This document shows positions 9,079 through 18,305 of a stretch of DNA of 41,126 bases, one piece after another (position 1 is the stretch's first letter; each line of letters begins with the position of its first letter). The translations under genes were made by a program, and so were the position numbers. The stretch lies in assembly GCA_002353575.1 (NCBI GenBank), contig DEJQ01000016.1, forward strand, positions 1,844 to 42,969. The letters are read 5' to 3'. The stretch comes from Prevotellaceae bacterium UBA2744 (GTDB lineage: Bacteria > Bacteroidota > Bacteroidia > Bacteroidales > Bacteroidaceae). Below the pieces are notes generated by a model, which had not been told where the DNA came from, did no database searches, and saw nothing but the letters and a program-made list of their open reading frames with translations.

Positions 9079-10797
9079 TCATCGGTTAGCTAACTGGAAT
9101 ACAGGCTCGTGAAGCACTGATATATCTATGGTTTCAGAAGTAAGTTCGATTTTATCTTCACCGAACAGGTTGCTGTCGTAGAGGAAATGCAGACGATACC
9201 TGCCTGTTTTTGGTGCGTATATACGGGTCTTATGGAAATGACGCAAGCTGATTTCTCCCGCCTGCATTGCCACTCCCTGACTAATCAGGTAAAACTCCTG
9301 ACCTTTCTCGTCTAAAGGCTCCATGTAAAGATAAATACGTCCGGAAATCTCTGCATTATGGGCACGCAGCGTGAGTGAAATCTCGGGAGCTGTGCCATTG
9401 ACAATAAGATCGGGTATGTCGAAGTCCTCAAGTGTGAGGTAGGCGGTGCGGGCAGTATCACTGCTTAAGCATACGGTACGGTCGGCAATATCAACGAACA
9501 AGTAGTTGGGGGTGCCAGTACAGGTGCGCACGGACTGCCATGTATTGCCATCCTTGTACATAGGACGCAATGTATAAGCTCCAGCAACGAGATTCTTAGG
9601 AATGGCGATGCTGACGGTGTCAGTATATGTTGTATCATCTACTTCTTCGAGCAAGAGCGTCCGATTGTAAGTGTATAGCGGGCAAACCGGTGTTTCGTCG
9701 TGCATGAGCATGATGGAGATACTGTCGGAAAGCAGACTTCGACCCATGTTGGCAAGGTCATGGATGCATACCTTCAAGCTGTCAGTTCTGGCCGCCTCTG
9801 TGGTGATAGCCTCAATGCGCTGCATAGCGATGACGTGTGTTTCCCTGTGTGTGGCTTCGGGATGCGTGGCAGGCAGCACACCAGTGACAAAAACCTGCAG
9901 GAGGTTGAGACCGGATTCAGGACTGTCCACGTCGTACCACTGCGGCATATTCATAGCCATGCAGTCAAGCGGTGTCCATCCATCACCATCGAAAGGTGCA
10001 TCGGGATTGCCTACGTTGATATGAAACCAGTCATCCTGATTATAACCGTCGATGACAAAGGCATGACCACCTATGTAATTATAGCCGGAGGCAAGCACAG
10101 GGCGACCTGCTGCCAATTCCCGCTTAAGCATAAGCGTGATTTCTTCTTTAGTATAGAAGTCACGAAAATACAGCTGAGCACCCTCGTCGTAACCAAAATA
10201 AGTCGGCAGGGCGATAGCCTGTCTTACCGGGTATGCACCACTGGAAGTGCCGTACTTCATCTGTACGCTGATGCCGCAGTCCAGTCCGAGAAGGGCCACA
10301 GCGTCGGCCTGCTGCTGTGTATATTCGCCTTCGACATATTTGTCGAGCATGTTTTGCCAATCATACTGATGCTTAAAGAAGTCGGCTGTCAGTACCTTAC
10401 CGCAGCCCAAACTGTCGTTATAAGTAAGAGAACCTGTTCCCCATGCCGGATGCTGCCATTTGTGCATCACCTGTGCCATAGCAAGAGCTACACAGCCCAC
10501 GGCGGCATGTTCTCCATTGATAAGCGGGGTCATACCTCGAAGAGGACCATCCTGATCCCACTGATCGGGCAAGAGAGGAGGCACGAAATCGGGCAGTCTT
10601 TCATATGTTTCAGCCAATAACATTCTGGGTGGTGACGCACGAAACCCATTTCTGCGCTCAGCGGATTGGGAGATGGTCTGCGGACTGACGGGTGCAGACA
10701 ACTTAGCCCGCAACAGTCTGTGCTCCGGCAGCATAACTTGAGCACAGGCCACTCGTGCAACCATGAAAAACAAAATTAGACATGGGTATATTTTCAT
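9079..10797 (-). CDS. Secreted C10 family cysteine protease (streptopain/interpain-like)
   Basis: A predicted exported thiol protease. The 572-residue protein has a signal peptide (about 1-19, ending VACAQ), a short pro-region, then the C10 peptidase core: catalytic Cys102 in AAVGCVALAMAQVMHKW and catalytic His245 in GGHAFVIDGYN. Residues beyond about 300 form a beta-rich extension that could hold Ig-like folds. One oddity is that the segment after the His, usually an Asn-Trp-Gly block, reads HINVGNPDAP, so the expected Trp next to the conserved Asn is Val262. The pro-region is also shorter than in streptopain. No type IX secretion C-terminal signal is evident. It is a single-gene unit with its own promoter. 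Activity is likely but not certain given the changed site. Confidence 0.88.
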   Translation of the reverse strand: MKIYPCLILFFMVARVACAQVMLPEHRLLRAKLSAPVSPQTISQSAERRNGFRASPPRMLLAETYERLPDFVPPLLPDQWDQDGPLRGMTPLINGEHAAVGCVALAMAQVMHKWQHPAWGTGSLTYNDSLGCGKVLTADFFKHQYDWQNMLDKYVEGEYTQQQADAVALLGLDCGISVQMKYGTSSGAYPVRQAIALPTYFGYDEGAQLYFRDFYTKEEITLMLKRELAAGRPVLASGYNYIGGHAFVIDGYNQDDWFHINVGNPDAPFDGDGWTPLDCMAMNMPQWYDVDSPESGLNLLQVFVTGVLPATHPEATHRETHVIAMQRIEAITTEAARTDSLKVCIHDLANMGRSLLSDSISIMLMHDETPVCPLYTYNRTLLLEEVDDTTYTDTVSIAIPKNLVAGAYTLRPMYKDGNTWQSVRTCTGTPNYLFVDIADRTVCLSSDTARTAYLTLEDFDIPDLIVNGTAPEISLTLRAHNAEISGRIYLYMEPLDEKGQEFYLISQGVAMQAGEISLRHFHKTRIYAPKTGRYRLHFLYDSNLFGEDKIELTSETIDISVLHEPVFQLANR

Positions 10798-10838
10798 AGT
10801 TTTTACATATGTTTCTTTTCCACTCTGTCAAATTGTAG

Positions 10839-10870
10839 CAAAAGTACAGAATATATACATAACACACAAA
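10839..10870 (-). promoter_or_regulatory. Bacteroidetes promoter of the C10 protease gene
   Basis: On the minus strand TTTG (10870-10867) precedes TACTTTTG (10846-10839) by 20 bases, a full match to the consensus. The start codon is about 40 bases further on. The spacer sequence is nearly the same as in the efflux operon promoter. Confidence 0.78.
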
Positions 10871-10950
10871 TATTCAGTACCCAACTTATCGACAGCAGAG
10901 TGAAAAACAAAATGAAAAGTAACATATTCGCAAAAAAACATCTAAATTAT

Positions 10951-10981
10951 TTTGTGATATTCCCAGTTATTCGTACCTTTG
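10951..10981 (+). promoter_or_regulatory. Promoter of tRNA-Phe
   Basis: TTTG at 10951-10954 is followed after 19 bases by TACCTTTG at 10974-10981, an exact fit to the Bacteroidetes housekeeping promoter. The mature tRNA begins 18 bases after the -7 element. Confidence 0.8.
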
Positions 10982-10998
10982 CACCCGCAAACAACGAT

Positions 10999-11071
10999 GG
11001 TGCCATAGCTCAGTTGGTAGAGCATCGGACTGAAAATCCGTGTGTCCCCGGTTCGAATCCTGGTGGTACCA
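10999..11071 (+). tRNA. tRNA-Phe (anticodon GAA)
   Basis: A 73-base cloverleaf with acceptor arms GGTGCCA and TGGTACC (one G-U pair), D-arm TAGCTCAGTTGGTAGAGC, anticodon loop CTGAAAA with GAA, and T-arm loop GTTCGAATC. The CCA end is not encoded: A11071 is the discriminator and is followed by CATAG. The outermost pair of the anticodon stem is T-T rather than Watson-Crick, so that stem has four clean pairs. The gene stands alone, with its own promoter and terminator. Confidence 0.97.
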
Positions 11072-11077
11072 CATAGA

Positions 11078-11112
11078 AAAAATCGCTAACTACTAAATAG
11101 TCAGCGATTTTT
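11078..11112 (+). terminator. Bidirectional intrinsic terminator (tRNA-Phe / pgpH)
   Basis: Arms AAAAATCGCT (11078-11087) and AGCGATTTTT (11103-11112), extended inwards by ACTA/TAGT after one A-C mismatch, close on a five-base loop CTAAA. On the plus strand the stem runs into TTTTTCTTTTT; on the minus strand into TTTTTTCTATG. It therefore suits both the tRNA transcript and the opposing pgpH operon. Confidence 0.85.
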
Positions 11113-11122
11113 CTTTTTATAT

Positions 11123-11149
11123 CCTGCCCTTGAGAATACTCGGGGCAGG
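11123..11149 (-). terminator. GC-rich hairpin just after the pgpH stop
   Basis: CCTGCCC (11123-11129) pairs with GGGCAGG (11143-11149), extended inwards by GAG/CTC with a four-base loop AATA. It starts 7 bases past the pgpH stop codon on the minus strand. There is no U-tract directly after it on that strand, so it may protect the 3' end or act together with the next hairpin at 11078-11112. Confidence 0.5.
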
Positions 11150-11156
11150 AGAAATA

Positions 11157-13220
11157 CTATACAGTTGCAAAGTCATTCAGCTCGGGATAACTGATACGGG
11201 TGTGGTAGATCGTTTTCAGTTTTTCCTTCAGAATTTCCTTTGCCGTTTCAATGTCGCGGAAGGTGATATCGCACTCGCGGAAGAATCCGTCGGACACCTG
11301 CCCGTCGATAATCTTATCAACCAGATTAGAAATACTATCTTCCGTATATTCAGGAAGAGAACGTGAGGCAGCCTCAACGGAGTCAGCCATCATGAGTATG
11401 GCTTCTTCCTTAGTAGCCGGGTTAGGTCCTGGATATGTAAAGAGTGATTTATCAACCTCCTCGTCGGGATGCTCATTTTTATAAGTAATATAGAAATACT
11501 TTGCCATACCCAAACCATGATGGGTTGCAATAAAACGCTTTATGCTGTCGGGCAGGTTGTTCTTGTTGGCAAGAGCGAGTCCGTTGGCCACGTGAGCAAT
11601 GATGACCTCAGCAGATTTCTGAGGAGTGAGGTGCTTATGGGGAGATATGCCACTCTGGTTCTCTGTAAAGAACACAGGACGTTCCATCTTACCTATGTCA
11701 TGATAGAGTGCGCCAGTACGTACCAACTGCGCTCTCGCACCTATCTTGCGGGCCACCTCGCTGGCAAGATTTGCAACCTGCATGGAGTGCTGGAATGTGC
11801 CGGGAGCAATCTCAGACATACGCTGCAGGAGAGGGTTGTTATTATTGGAAAGTTCCACGAGGGTTACATCAGATATAAACCCGAACAACTTCTCGAGAAG
11901 ATAAAGCAACGGATAGGTGAAGAGCAGAAGAATGCAATTGATGAAGAAATAGACGAAAGTATGTGTGTCAACCTTCGTTATATCCCCTTCGATAATCACT
12001 TCATAAGATGCATAGAACACAATATAGGAAAGGAGTATGATAAATGCCGTGCGGATAATCTGTGAACGCTGCGAGAGTTCGCGAAGAGTCTGAATGGCAA
12101 TCATACCAGTGATGAGTTGCAGAAACAGAAATTCGTATGAAGCACTGAGCGTGAGCGATATGATGATAACCATAGCGCAGTGGAACATGAACGCCGTGCG
12201 GCTGTCCATAAATATGCGTATGATAATAGGCAGCATAGTGCAGGGCAACACGAAGATGTGCATAATCTTATGAGACACCATCAAACTGGCAGCCACACAG
12301 AACAGGTCGAGAAGGGCAAACAGCAGGAATACGGAACGCACCTTGTCGAAGTAATCGCGGCGGAAAAGATTCAGGAAACTGACAAGGATGAGAAGGAGAC
12401 AGAACACGAATACCGACTGGGCAATGAGTGAGTATGAGATATTCTCCTCGGAAGCGACGTGTTTGTCTGCCTCACGCTCGTAAGAGCGCAGGATGTTGTA
12501 GGTTTCGCGAGTTACAATCTCACCCCGGTCGATGATTTTCTGTCCGCTCTGCACAATTCCGCTGGCAAGAGAGACACTGGAGAGAAGGTCGTTCTTGGTG
12601 TTTTCCGACTTAACCTTATCGTACTTCAGATTGGCAGCAAGCAACTCGAAGAGGTTAAGGCGCTGCAACACCACCTTGGAATAGCCGCCAGAATCGCTCT
12701 TCATAATATGCTCGTAGGCAGAACGCGTAGTATATACTTCAGAAAGTGGCACTACCACAGCCTCGTTGTTCTTGACAACCCGAATGGATTTGATTCCGCT
12801 GGCGGTAAGTTTGTCGAATTCATCTGCGTTGATAACCCCCTTACCATATATCTCTACCAGCATCTCGGCAATGTGCTTGACGTAGATGTTGGCATGCTGA
12901 AACTTCCACTCATCGAGTTTCGTAGTGTAGAGATTCTTCAACATCTTCTTTTCTTCCTCTTCGTCAAGGTTGTAGTATGGCTGAAAACCACGAAGTACGC
13001 TGTCGCGCTCGTGCTTCACCACTGCATCATCCTTGTAGATAGGGAACTTGAACGTGGCAATCAGTTGTCCGTAGCGCCAGGGCTTGTCAACTGAATAGTC
13101 ATAGGAGAACTTACCACTACGAGGCAAGAAAAACACAATAACGAATGTGGAGACAAGCACAAGGGCTGCCTTCAGTGTGAACTTATGAATCCGGTCGCGT
13201 TTCTGTTGTTTATTTGCCAT
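11157..13220 (-). CDS. pgpH: 7TM-HD domain phosphodiesterase, PgpH-like
   Basis: Membrane protein of the 7TMR-HD family, whose characterised members hydrolyse the second messenger c-di-AMP. Of its 687 residues, TM1 is near 16-33, an extracytoplasmic region spans about 35-260, a bundle of membrane helices runs from about 261 to 450, and a cytoplasmic HD domain covers about 465-640. The HD metal ligands are visible: His478 in GTFQHSMQVANLA and His507-Asp508 in ALYHDIGKM. The ATG is 21 bases after the thrC stop, so it probably shares the thr transcript; two hairpins follow the stop. Activity on c-di-AMP is inferred from family; no cyclase gene lies in the window. Confidence 0.9.
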   Translation of the reverse strand: MANKQQKRDRIHKFTLKAALVLVSTFVIVFFLPRSGKFSYDYSVDKPWRYGQLIATFKFPIYKDDAVVKHERDSVLRGFQPYYNLDEEEEKKMLKNLYTTKLDEWKFQHANIYVKHIAEMLVEIYGKGVINADEFDKLTASGIKSIRVVKNNEAVVVPLSEVYTTRSAYEHIMKSDSGGYSKVVLQRLNLFELLAANLKYDKVKSENTKNDLLSSVSLASGIVQSGQKIIDRGEIVTRETYNILRSYEREADKHVASEENISYSLIAQSVFVFCLLLILVSFLNLFRRDYFDKVRSVFLLFALLDLFCVAASLMVSHKIMHIFVLPCTMLPIIIRIFMDSRTAFMFHCAMVIIISLTLSASYEFLFLQLITGMIAIQTLRELSQRSQIIRTAFIILLSYIVFYASYEVIIEGDITKVDTHTFVYFFINCILLLFTYPLLYLLEKLFGFISDVTLVELSNNNNPLLQRMSEIAPGTFQHSMQVANLASEVARKIGARAQLVRTGALYHDIGKMERPVFFTENQSGISPHKHLTPQKSAEVIIAHVANGLALANKNNLPDSIKRFIATHHGLGMAKYFYITYKNEHPDEEVDKSLFTYPGPNPATKEEAILMMADSVEAASRSLPEYTEDSISNLVDKIIDGQVSDGFFRECDITFRDIETAKEILKEKLKTIYHTRISYPELNDFATV

Positions 13221-13241
13221 GAAGACGTTGTTTTTACAAGA

Positions 13242-14549
13242 TTACGGTTGCTGCATAAGGAAGGACTTGAATGCAGCGAAGTCCTTGGTCATAGGAATGC
13301 TCTGCTTCTCACCTTTCATGAATGCCTGAAGTTTGGCAGGGATAGCAATGTCGGCAGAGAGAATACGATCGACAGTATCCTTGAACTTTGCCGGATGAGC
13401 TGTCTCGAGGAATACTCCCGTCTCACCCTGACGGAGTCCTTCTTTCAGAGCACGGAAACCACATGCACCATGAGGGTCGCATACATATCCGGTCTGCTGC
13501 TTCACTTCACGGATAGTGTCGGCAATCTGAGCGTCGGTATATGTAGCACCGCTGATATCAGCACAGATAGCTTCGTGGCTCTTGCCATAGAGGTCGTAAA
13601 CACGAGCGAAGTTTGAAGGGTCGCCCACGTCCATTGCATTAGCGATAGTCTGTACGGATGGCTTGGGTTCGTACTTTCCTGTCTGCAGGTATTTAAAGAA
13701 TATGTCGTTAGCATTATTGGCGGCGATAAACCTCTTCACAGGCAGTCCCATGCGTTTACCGAAAAGAGCCGAACAGATGTTTCCGAAGTTGCCTGACGGT
13801 ACACAGACAACCATTTCATCAGCCTTCCCCAGTCGTTTCATCTGTGCATAGGCATAGAAATAGTAGAATGCCTGAGGCAGGAAACGGGCAACGTTGATGG
13901 AATTGGCACTTGTCAACTTCATATGACGGTTGAGTTCTTCATCCATAAAAGCATTCTTCACGAGAGCCTGACAATCGTCGAAGACACCATCGACCTCAAC
14001 TGCAGTGATGTTCTGACCAAGCGTAGTGAACTGACACTCCTGGATAGGACTGACCTTTCCCTTTGGATAGAGAACATATACATGAATGCCATCGACACCA
14101 AGGAATCCGTTGGCAACGGCAGAACCCGTATCGCCACTGGTAGCCACGAGTACGTTGACCTGAGCACCTTCCCCCTCCTTCTTCAGGAAGTATTGGAGCA
14201 GACGAGCCATGAAGCGTGCGCCTACATCTTTGAATGCTAGTGTGGGACCATGAAAGAGTTCGAGCGAGTAAATGGTGTCGGTCACCTTAACACAAGGGCA
14301 GTCGAAAGAGAGTGTGTCGTAAACAATCTGCTTGAGCGAAGCTGCATCCACATCCTCACCAAAGAAAGCATCGGCTACCGTATAGGCTATCTCCTGGAAC
14401 GACATCTTGTCGATGTTGTCAAAGAAGGATTGTGGCAGCGGTTTGATGCGCTCGGGCATATAAAGTCCCTTGTCTTCAGCCAACCCCTTGACTACAGCCT
14501 TCTCCAACGTAGCAATAGGAGCTTGTCCGTTTGTACTGTAATATTTCAT
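13242..14549 (-). CDS. thrC: Threonine synthase
   Basis: PLP enzyme converting O-phosphohomoserine to threonine, the final step of the pathway. The 435-residue protein has the family start (MKYYSTNGQAPIATLEKAV), the PLP-lysine segment HGPTLAFKDVGARF near residue 105, the phosphate-binding VATSGDTGSAVANGF near 160, and VPSGNFGNICSA near 250. The length is that of the thrC1-type enzymes. It follows the ApgM-type homoserine kinase by 9 bases and completes a thrA-kinase-thrC set on one strand. Identification is secure. Confidence 0.97.
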   Translation of the reverse strand: MKYYSTNGQAPIATLEKAVVKGLAEDKGLYMPERIKPLPQSFFDNIDKMSFQEIAYTVADAFFGEDVDAASLKQIVYDTLSFDCPCVKVTDTIYSLELFHGPTLAFKDVGARFMARLLQYFLKKEGEGAQVNVLVATSGDTGSAVANGFLGVDGIHVYVLYPKGKVSPIQECQFTTLGQNITAVEVDGVFDDCQALVKNAFMDEELNRHMKLTSANSINVARFLPQAFYYFYAYAQMKRLGKADEMVVCVPSGNFGNICSALFGKRMGLPVKRFIAANNANDIFFKYLQTGKYEPKPSVQTIANAMDVGDPSNFARVYDLYGKSHEAICADISGATYTDAQIADTIREVKQQTGYVCDPHGACGFRALKEGLRQGETGVFLETAHPAKFKDTVDRILSADIAIPAKLQAFMKGEKQSIPMTKDFAAFKSFLMQQP

Positions 14550-14558
14550 TTTTGTATG

Positions 14559-15860
14559 TTATTTAATGTCCATAAGAGCACGGATAAATCCGTCTTTTTC
14601 CAATGTGCCGTAAGCACCCTGCCTACAGCTGTCTTCATCAAAGGTCTGCACTCCATCAGCCTCGATGCCGGGAGCATAGATGAGGAACGGAATAGGTTCG
14701 TTGGTGTGTGTGCGATGTGCTACAGGAGTAGGATGATCGGGCAGGACGGCTATGCACACCGGTTCGTATGATTCGGTAGCGGTACCCGCGCGCCCCCAGT
14801 CCTTCACAGCCTCGTAGATAGGCTTTATGGCACGTTGATCCAGATATTCCACAGTCTTTATCTTCAGGTCGCGGTCGCCTTCATGACCTGCCTCGTCGGA
14901 TGCCTCGATGTGGAGATATACAAAATCATCTGTTTTCAAAGCATCAATGGCAGCCTGAGCCTTACCCTCGTAGTTGGTGTCGTAAAGTCCGGTAGCCCCA
15001 GGCACGTTGATGACACGAAGACCGGCAAGCGAACCGATACCGCGAATCAGGTCAACAGCCGTGATGACTGCCCCGCGACGGATTTGCGGGAAGGTCTGGG
15101 TAAGTGGCACCATATGAGGACGATAGCCACCCGCCCAGGGCCAGATACTGTTAGCAGGGTCTTTACCCTCGGCAATGCGTTGCTGATTAAACGGATGAGC
15201 AGCCAAAAGCTGTTGCGACTTAACAATCAGTTCGTTAATCAGATCAGCTGTCTGCTGCGCGGAAAGTCTGGTGGTTACACCACTCTTCTTTTCCGCCTCC
15301 AAGTCCGGCTGTACGAGCAGAGGACGCCAGGGTTTCATCGGAACATCATGGGGCGGAGTACATTTTATATATTTACTACCGCCATTGATAACCAGAAGAT
15401 GACGATATTGAATACCTGTATAGAAATGAACCACATCACCATACTTGGCAATAATGTCCTTGTCTGCGGCAAGATGCTGCTGAAGATATTTTATCAGAAC
15501 ATCAGCTTCTTCTGTCTCAAGACGGCCACAGGAGTGATTCTTGATATGGTCACCCTCTATACAGATGATATTGCAGCGAATGGCCATGTCGTCGGGTGCA
15601 AGATCGACTCCGATGCTTGCAGCCTCCAACGGTCCGCGTCCTTCATATACTTCATTCTGATCATACCCCAGAATGGCACTGTTGGCTACCTCGCTGCCGG
15701 GATGGAATCCGTCCTGCACAGTCTTGAGCATACCAGTGCGCCCCATACGCGCCAACATATCCATATAAGGAGTATCGGCATACTGGAGTATGGTTTTGTT
15801 GCCAAGCGATTCGATGTGCCAATCAGCCATTCCATCGCCTAATATAATGATATGTTTCAC
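14559..15860 (-). CDS. ApgM-type homoserine kinase (annotated often as cofactor-independent phosphoglycerate mutase)
   Basis: Belongs to the archaeal-type cofactor-independent phosphoglycerate mutase (ApgM) group of the alkaline phosphatase superfamily. It shows the N-terminal metal site IILGDGMADW, the NSAILGYD segment around the expected nucleophile Ser (about 62), and the C-terminal metal block HRTHTNEPIPFLIYAPG near 380-400. The position between thrA and thrC, with no GHMP-type ThrB anywhere in the window, points to homoserine phosphorylation; in Bacteroidetes members of this group are known to fill that step. The start is GTG at 15860, 9 bases after the thrA stop; no better ATG exists nearby. 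Family is sure; the exact substrate is inferred from context. Confidence 0.88.
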   Translation of the reverse strand: MKHIIILGDGMADWHIESLGNKTILQYADTPYMDMLARMGRTGMLKTVQDGFHPGSEVANSAILGYDQNEVYEGRGPLEAASIGVDLAPDDMAIRCNIICIEGDHIKNHSCGRLETEEADVLIKYLQQHLAADKDIIAKYGDVVHFYTGIQYRHLLVINGGSKYIKCTPPHDVPMKPWRPLLVQPDLEAEKKSGVTTRLSAQQTADLINELIVKSQQLLAAHPFNQQRIAEGKDPANSIWPWAGGYRPHMVPLTQTFPQIRRGAVITAVDLIRGIGSLAGLRVINVPGATGLYDTNYEGKAQAAIDALKTDDFVYLHIEASDEAGHEGDRDLKIKTVEYLDQRAIKPIYEAVKDWGRAGTATESYEPVCIAVLPDHPTPVAHRTHTNEPIPFLIYAPGIEADGVQTFDEDSCRQGAYGTLEKDGFIRALMDIK

Positions 15861-15869
15861 TATCTATGA

Positions 15870-18305
15870 TTAAATGTTAGCAATAGACATGATATTGGCA
15901 AATACACCGGCAGCAGTAACTGCGGCACCGGCACCATATCCCTGAATGAGCATCGGGTATTCCTTGTAGCGTTCTGTTGTGAGAAGGACGATATTGTTGG
16001 AACCTTCGAGCGGGTAGAACGGATGGTCGGACGGAACTTCCTTCAGTGCCACACTGGTCTTGCCATTCTCCATCGTCGCAACGAAACGCCAACGCTTGCC
16101 TTCTGCCTCGAGACGCTGGCGACGTTTTTCAAAGTCGGCATCAAGTTCCGGCAGACGTTTCCAGAAGTCGTCGAGACTGCCCTCGAAGTATTCATCCGGC
16201 ACGAACAGGTGTTTCTCCACATCGGCCTGTTCCACCTTGTAGCCTGCCTCACGAGTCAGGATGACGAGTTTACGTATTACGTCTGTTCCACTCAGGTCGA
16301 TACGCGGATCAGGTTCTGAATATCGTTGTTCCTTAGCACGGCGTACGGTCTCTGAGAATGGCACGTCGGCTGCGATTTCGTTGAAGATGAAGTTGAGCGT
16401 ACCGGAAAGGATAGCTTCAATCTTGAGAATCTTGTCACCCGAGTTGCAAAGGTCGTTGATAGTACCGATGATAGGCAGACCTGCACCTACGTTGGTCTCG
16501 TAGCGATACCAAACGCCCTTGTCGCGAGCTGTCTGTTTGAGGCGAGCGTAGTTTTCGTAGTCGCTCGAAGCGGCAATCTTATTAGCTGCAACGATAGAAA
16601 TATTGTGTTCGAGCAGTGTCTGATAGAGTGATGCAATCTGCTTGCTGGCAGTACAATCGACAAATACGGCATTGAATATGTTCATCTTGATGATGCCATT
16701 GAGCATCTTCTCTGTGTTGGCAGGTTCACCGGCACGGAGACGTTTTTCATATTCGTTCAAGTCGATTCCATCGCGGTCTTGCACGAAATTATCAACATCG
16801 GAGATACCAACGACGTTAAGCTTCAGACGTTTCTTCTGCATGAGGACTTGCTGCTGAGTGCGTATCTGCTCGAGAAGCATACCTCCGACAGTGCCGATTC
16901 CACAAAGGAAGATGTTCAGTTCCTTGTATTCGGAAAGAAAGAATGAGTCGTGGAGTACGTTGAGTGCCTTGCGGAGAGACCGTCCCTCGACGACGAATGA
17001 TATATTGGTCTCGGATGCTCCCTGTGCACAGGCGATGACGGATATTCCGCTGCGTCCGAGTGTGCCGAAGAGTTTTCCTGCAATACCAGGAGTATGCTTC
17101 ATGTTCTCACCCACGATGGCGATGGTAGCCAGACCGCTTTCTTCGCTCATCGGGAACATTGCTCCAGTTTCGATTTCCTTTGCAAACTCTGCATTCAGCA
17201 CCTTGACGGCCGCCTTTGCATCTTCGTCGCGCACACCGATGGACGTAGAGTTCTCGGATGATGCCTGACTAACCATAAACACGGAGATTCCATTATCGGC
17301 AAGAGCTGAGAATATGCGGCGGTTGACACCTATCACACCTACCATCGAAAGGCCAGTGACAGTGATGAGTGTAGTACCCATGATGCTGCTGATGCCCTTG
17401 ATCGGTTTTTCGTCATCTTCGATCTTTGCCTTGATGAGAGTTCCGGGGTGCTCAGGGTTGAAGGTATTCTTCACCTTGATAGGGATGTTTTTCACACATA
17501 CAGGATAGATTGTAGGCGGATAGATTACTTTCGCACCGAAGTTGCAGAGTTCCATAGCCTCAACATAACTGAGTTCGTTGATGGTGTAGGCAGACTGGAT
17601 GATGCGCGGGTCGGCAGTCATGAATCCATCTACGTCGGTCCATATTTCCAGAACCTCAGCATCAAGGGCTGCTGCGATGATGGCAGCCGTATAGTCGCTG
17701 CCGCCGCGTCCGAGGTTTGTAGTTTCGCCTGTATCCTTATCACGGGAGATGAAACCAGGTACTACAGATATGTGTGGCAGTGGCTTGAACTGTTCGCGGA
17801 TGAGCTGGTTGGTGAGTTCTGAGTCGAGTACGTTCTTGCCACTCTTGCGCTCCGTACGAATGAAGTCGCGAGAGTTCATCCTGACACCCTGGTCGAACAT
17901 ATTGGCAACGATGTTAGAACTGAGACGCTCTCCATAGCTTACAATTGCATCGAGAGTCTTCTCACTCAGGTCGTGAATCAGATAAACACCATGATATATA
18001 CTGTTAAGTTGCTCAAATAGAGAATCGACGGCACGTATGACATCGGCATGGCGCTCGATATTGCTTACGACGCTGTCGATGAGCTGATGATGACGCTCAA
18101 CCATCGCATCGTGCTCCATGCGATACTGCTTATTGCCCTCTTTAGCCATCTGGGCGGTGGCAATCAGTTTATCGGTTATGCCAGACAACGCACTGACTAC
18201 CACTACTACAGGCTGCTTTTGAGCCTCTGCTTCAACAATTTTCTTCAAGCTTAGAATGCTTTCTACGGAACCTACGGATGTTCCGCCAAACTTTAGTACT
18301 TTCAT
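15870..18305 (-). CDS. thrA: Bifunctional aspartokinase / homoserine dehydrogenase
   Basis: Catalyses the first and third steps of the threonine, methionine and lysine branch. Of the 811 residues, the aspartokinase domain spans about 1-300 (KVLKFGGTSVGS at the start, GRGGSDYTAA near 200), two ACT regulatory segments cover about 310-455, and the homoserine dehydrogenase covers about 465-811 (NAD(P) motif IFLCGIGTVGGML, catalytic region with AEAILSGTLNFIFNE). Length equals the E. coli ThrA type. Start ATG at 18305 overlaps the stop of the preceding small gene as ATGA, indicating translational coupling. The ACT domains suggest feedback control, probably by threonine. I saw no leader-peptide attenuator upstream. 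Confidence 0.97.
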   Translation of the reverse strand: MKVLKFGGTSVGSVESILSLKKIVEAEAQKQPVVVVVSALSGITDKLIATAQMAKEGNKQYRMEHDAMVERHHQLIDSVVSNIERHADVIRAVDSLFEQLNSIYHGVYLIHDLSEKTLDAIVSYGERLSSNIVANMFDQGVRMNSRDFIRTERKSGKNVLDSELTNQLIREQFKPLPHISVVPGFISRDKDTGETTNLGRGGSDYTAAIIAAALDAEVLEIWTDVDGFMTADPRIIQSAYTINELSYVEAMELCNFGAKVIYPPTIYPVCVKNIPIKVKNTFNPEHPGTLIKAKIEDDEKPIKGISSIMGTTLITVTGLSMVGVIGVNRRIFSALADNGISVFMVSQASSENSTSIGVRDEDAKAAVKVLNAEFAKEIETGAMFPMSEESGLATIAIVGENMKHTPGIAGKLFGTLGRSGISVIACAQGASETNISFVVEGRSLRKALNVLHDSFFLSEYKELNIFLCGIGTVGGMLLEQIRTQQQVLMQKKRLKLNVVGISDVDNFVQDRDGIDLNEYEKRLRAGEPANTEKMLNGIIKMNIFNAVFVDCTASKQIASLYQTLLEHNISIVAANKIAASSDYENYARLKQTARDKGVWYRYETNVGAGLPIIGTINDLCNSGDKILKIEAILSGTLNFIFNEIAADVPFSETVRRAKEQRYSEPDPRIDLSGTDVIRKLVILTREAGYKVEQADVEKHLFVPDEYFEGSLDDFWKRLPELDADFEKRRQRLEAEGKRWRFVATMENGKTSVALKEVPSDHPFYPLEGSNNIVLLTTERYKEYPMLIQGYGAGAAVTAAGVFANIMSIANI

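Noticed and set aside
14559..15860. Glycolytic phosphoglycerate mutase
   Set aside because: The sequence family fits, but the place between thrA and thrC and the lack of thrB favour homoserine kinase.
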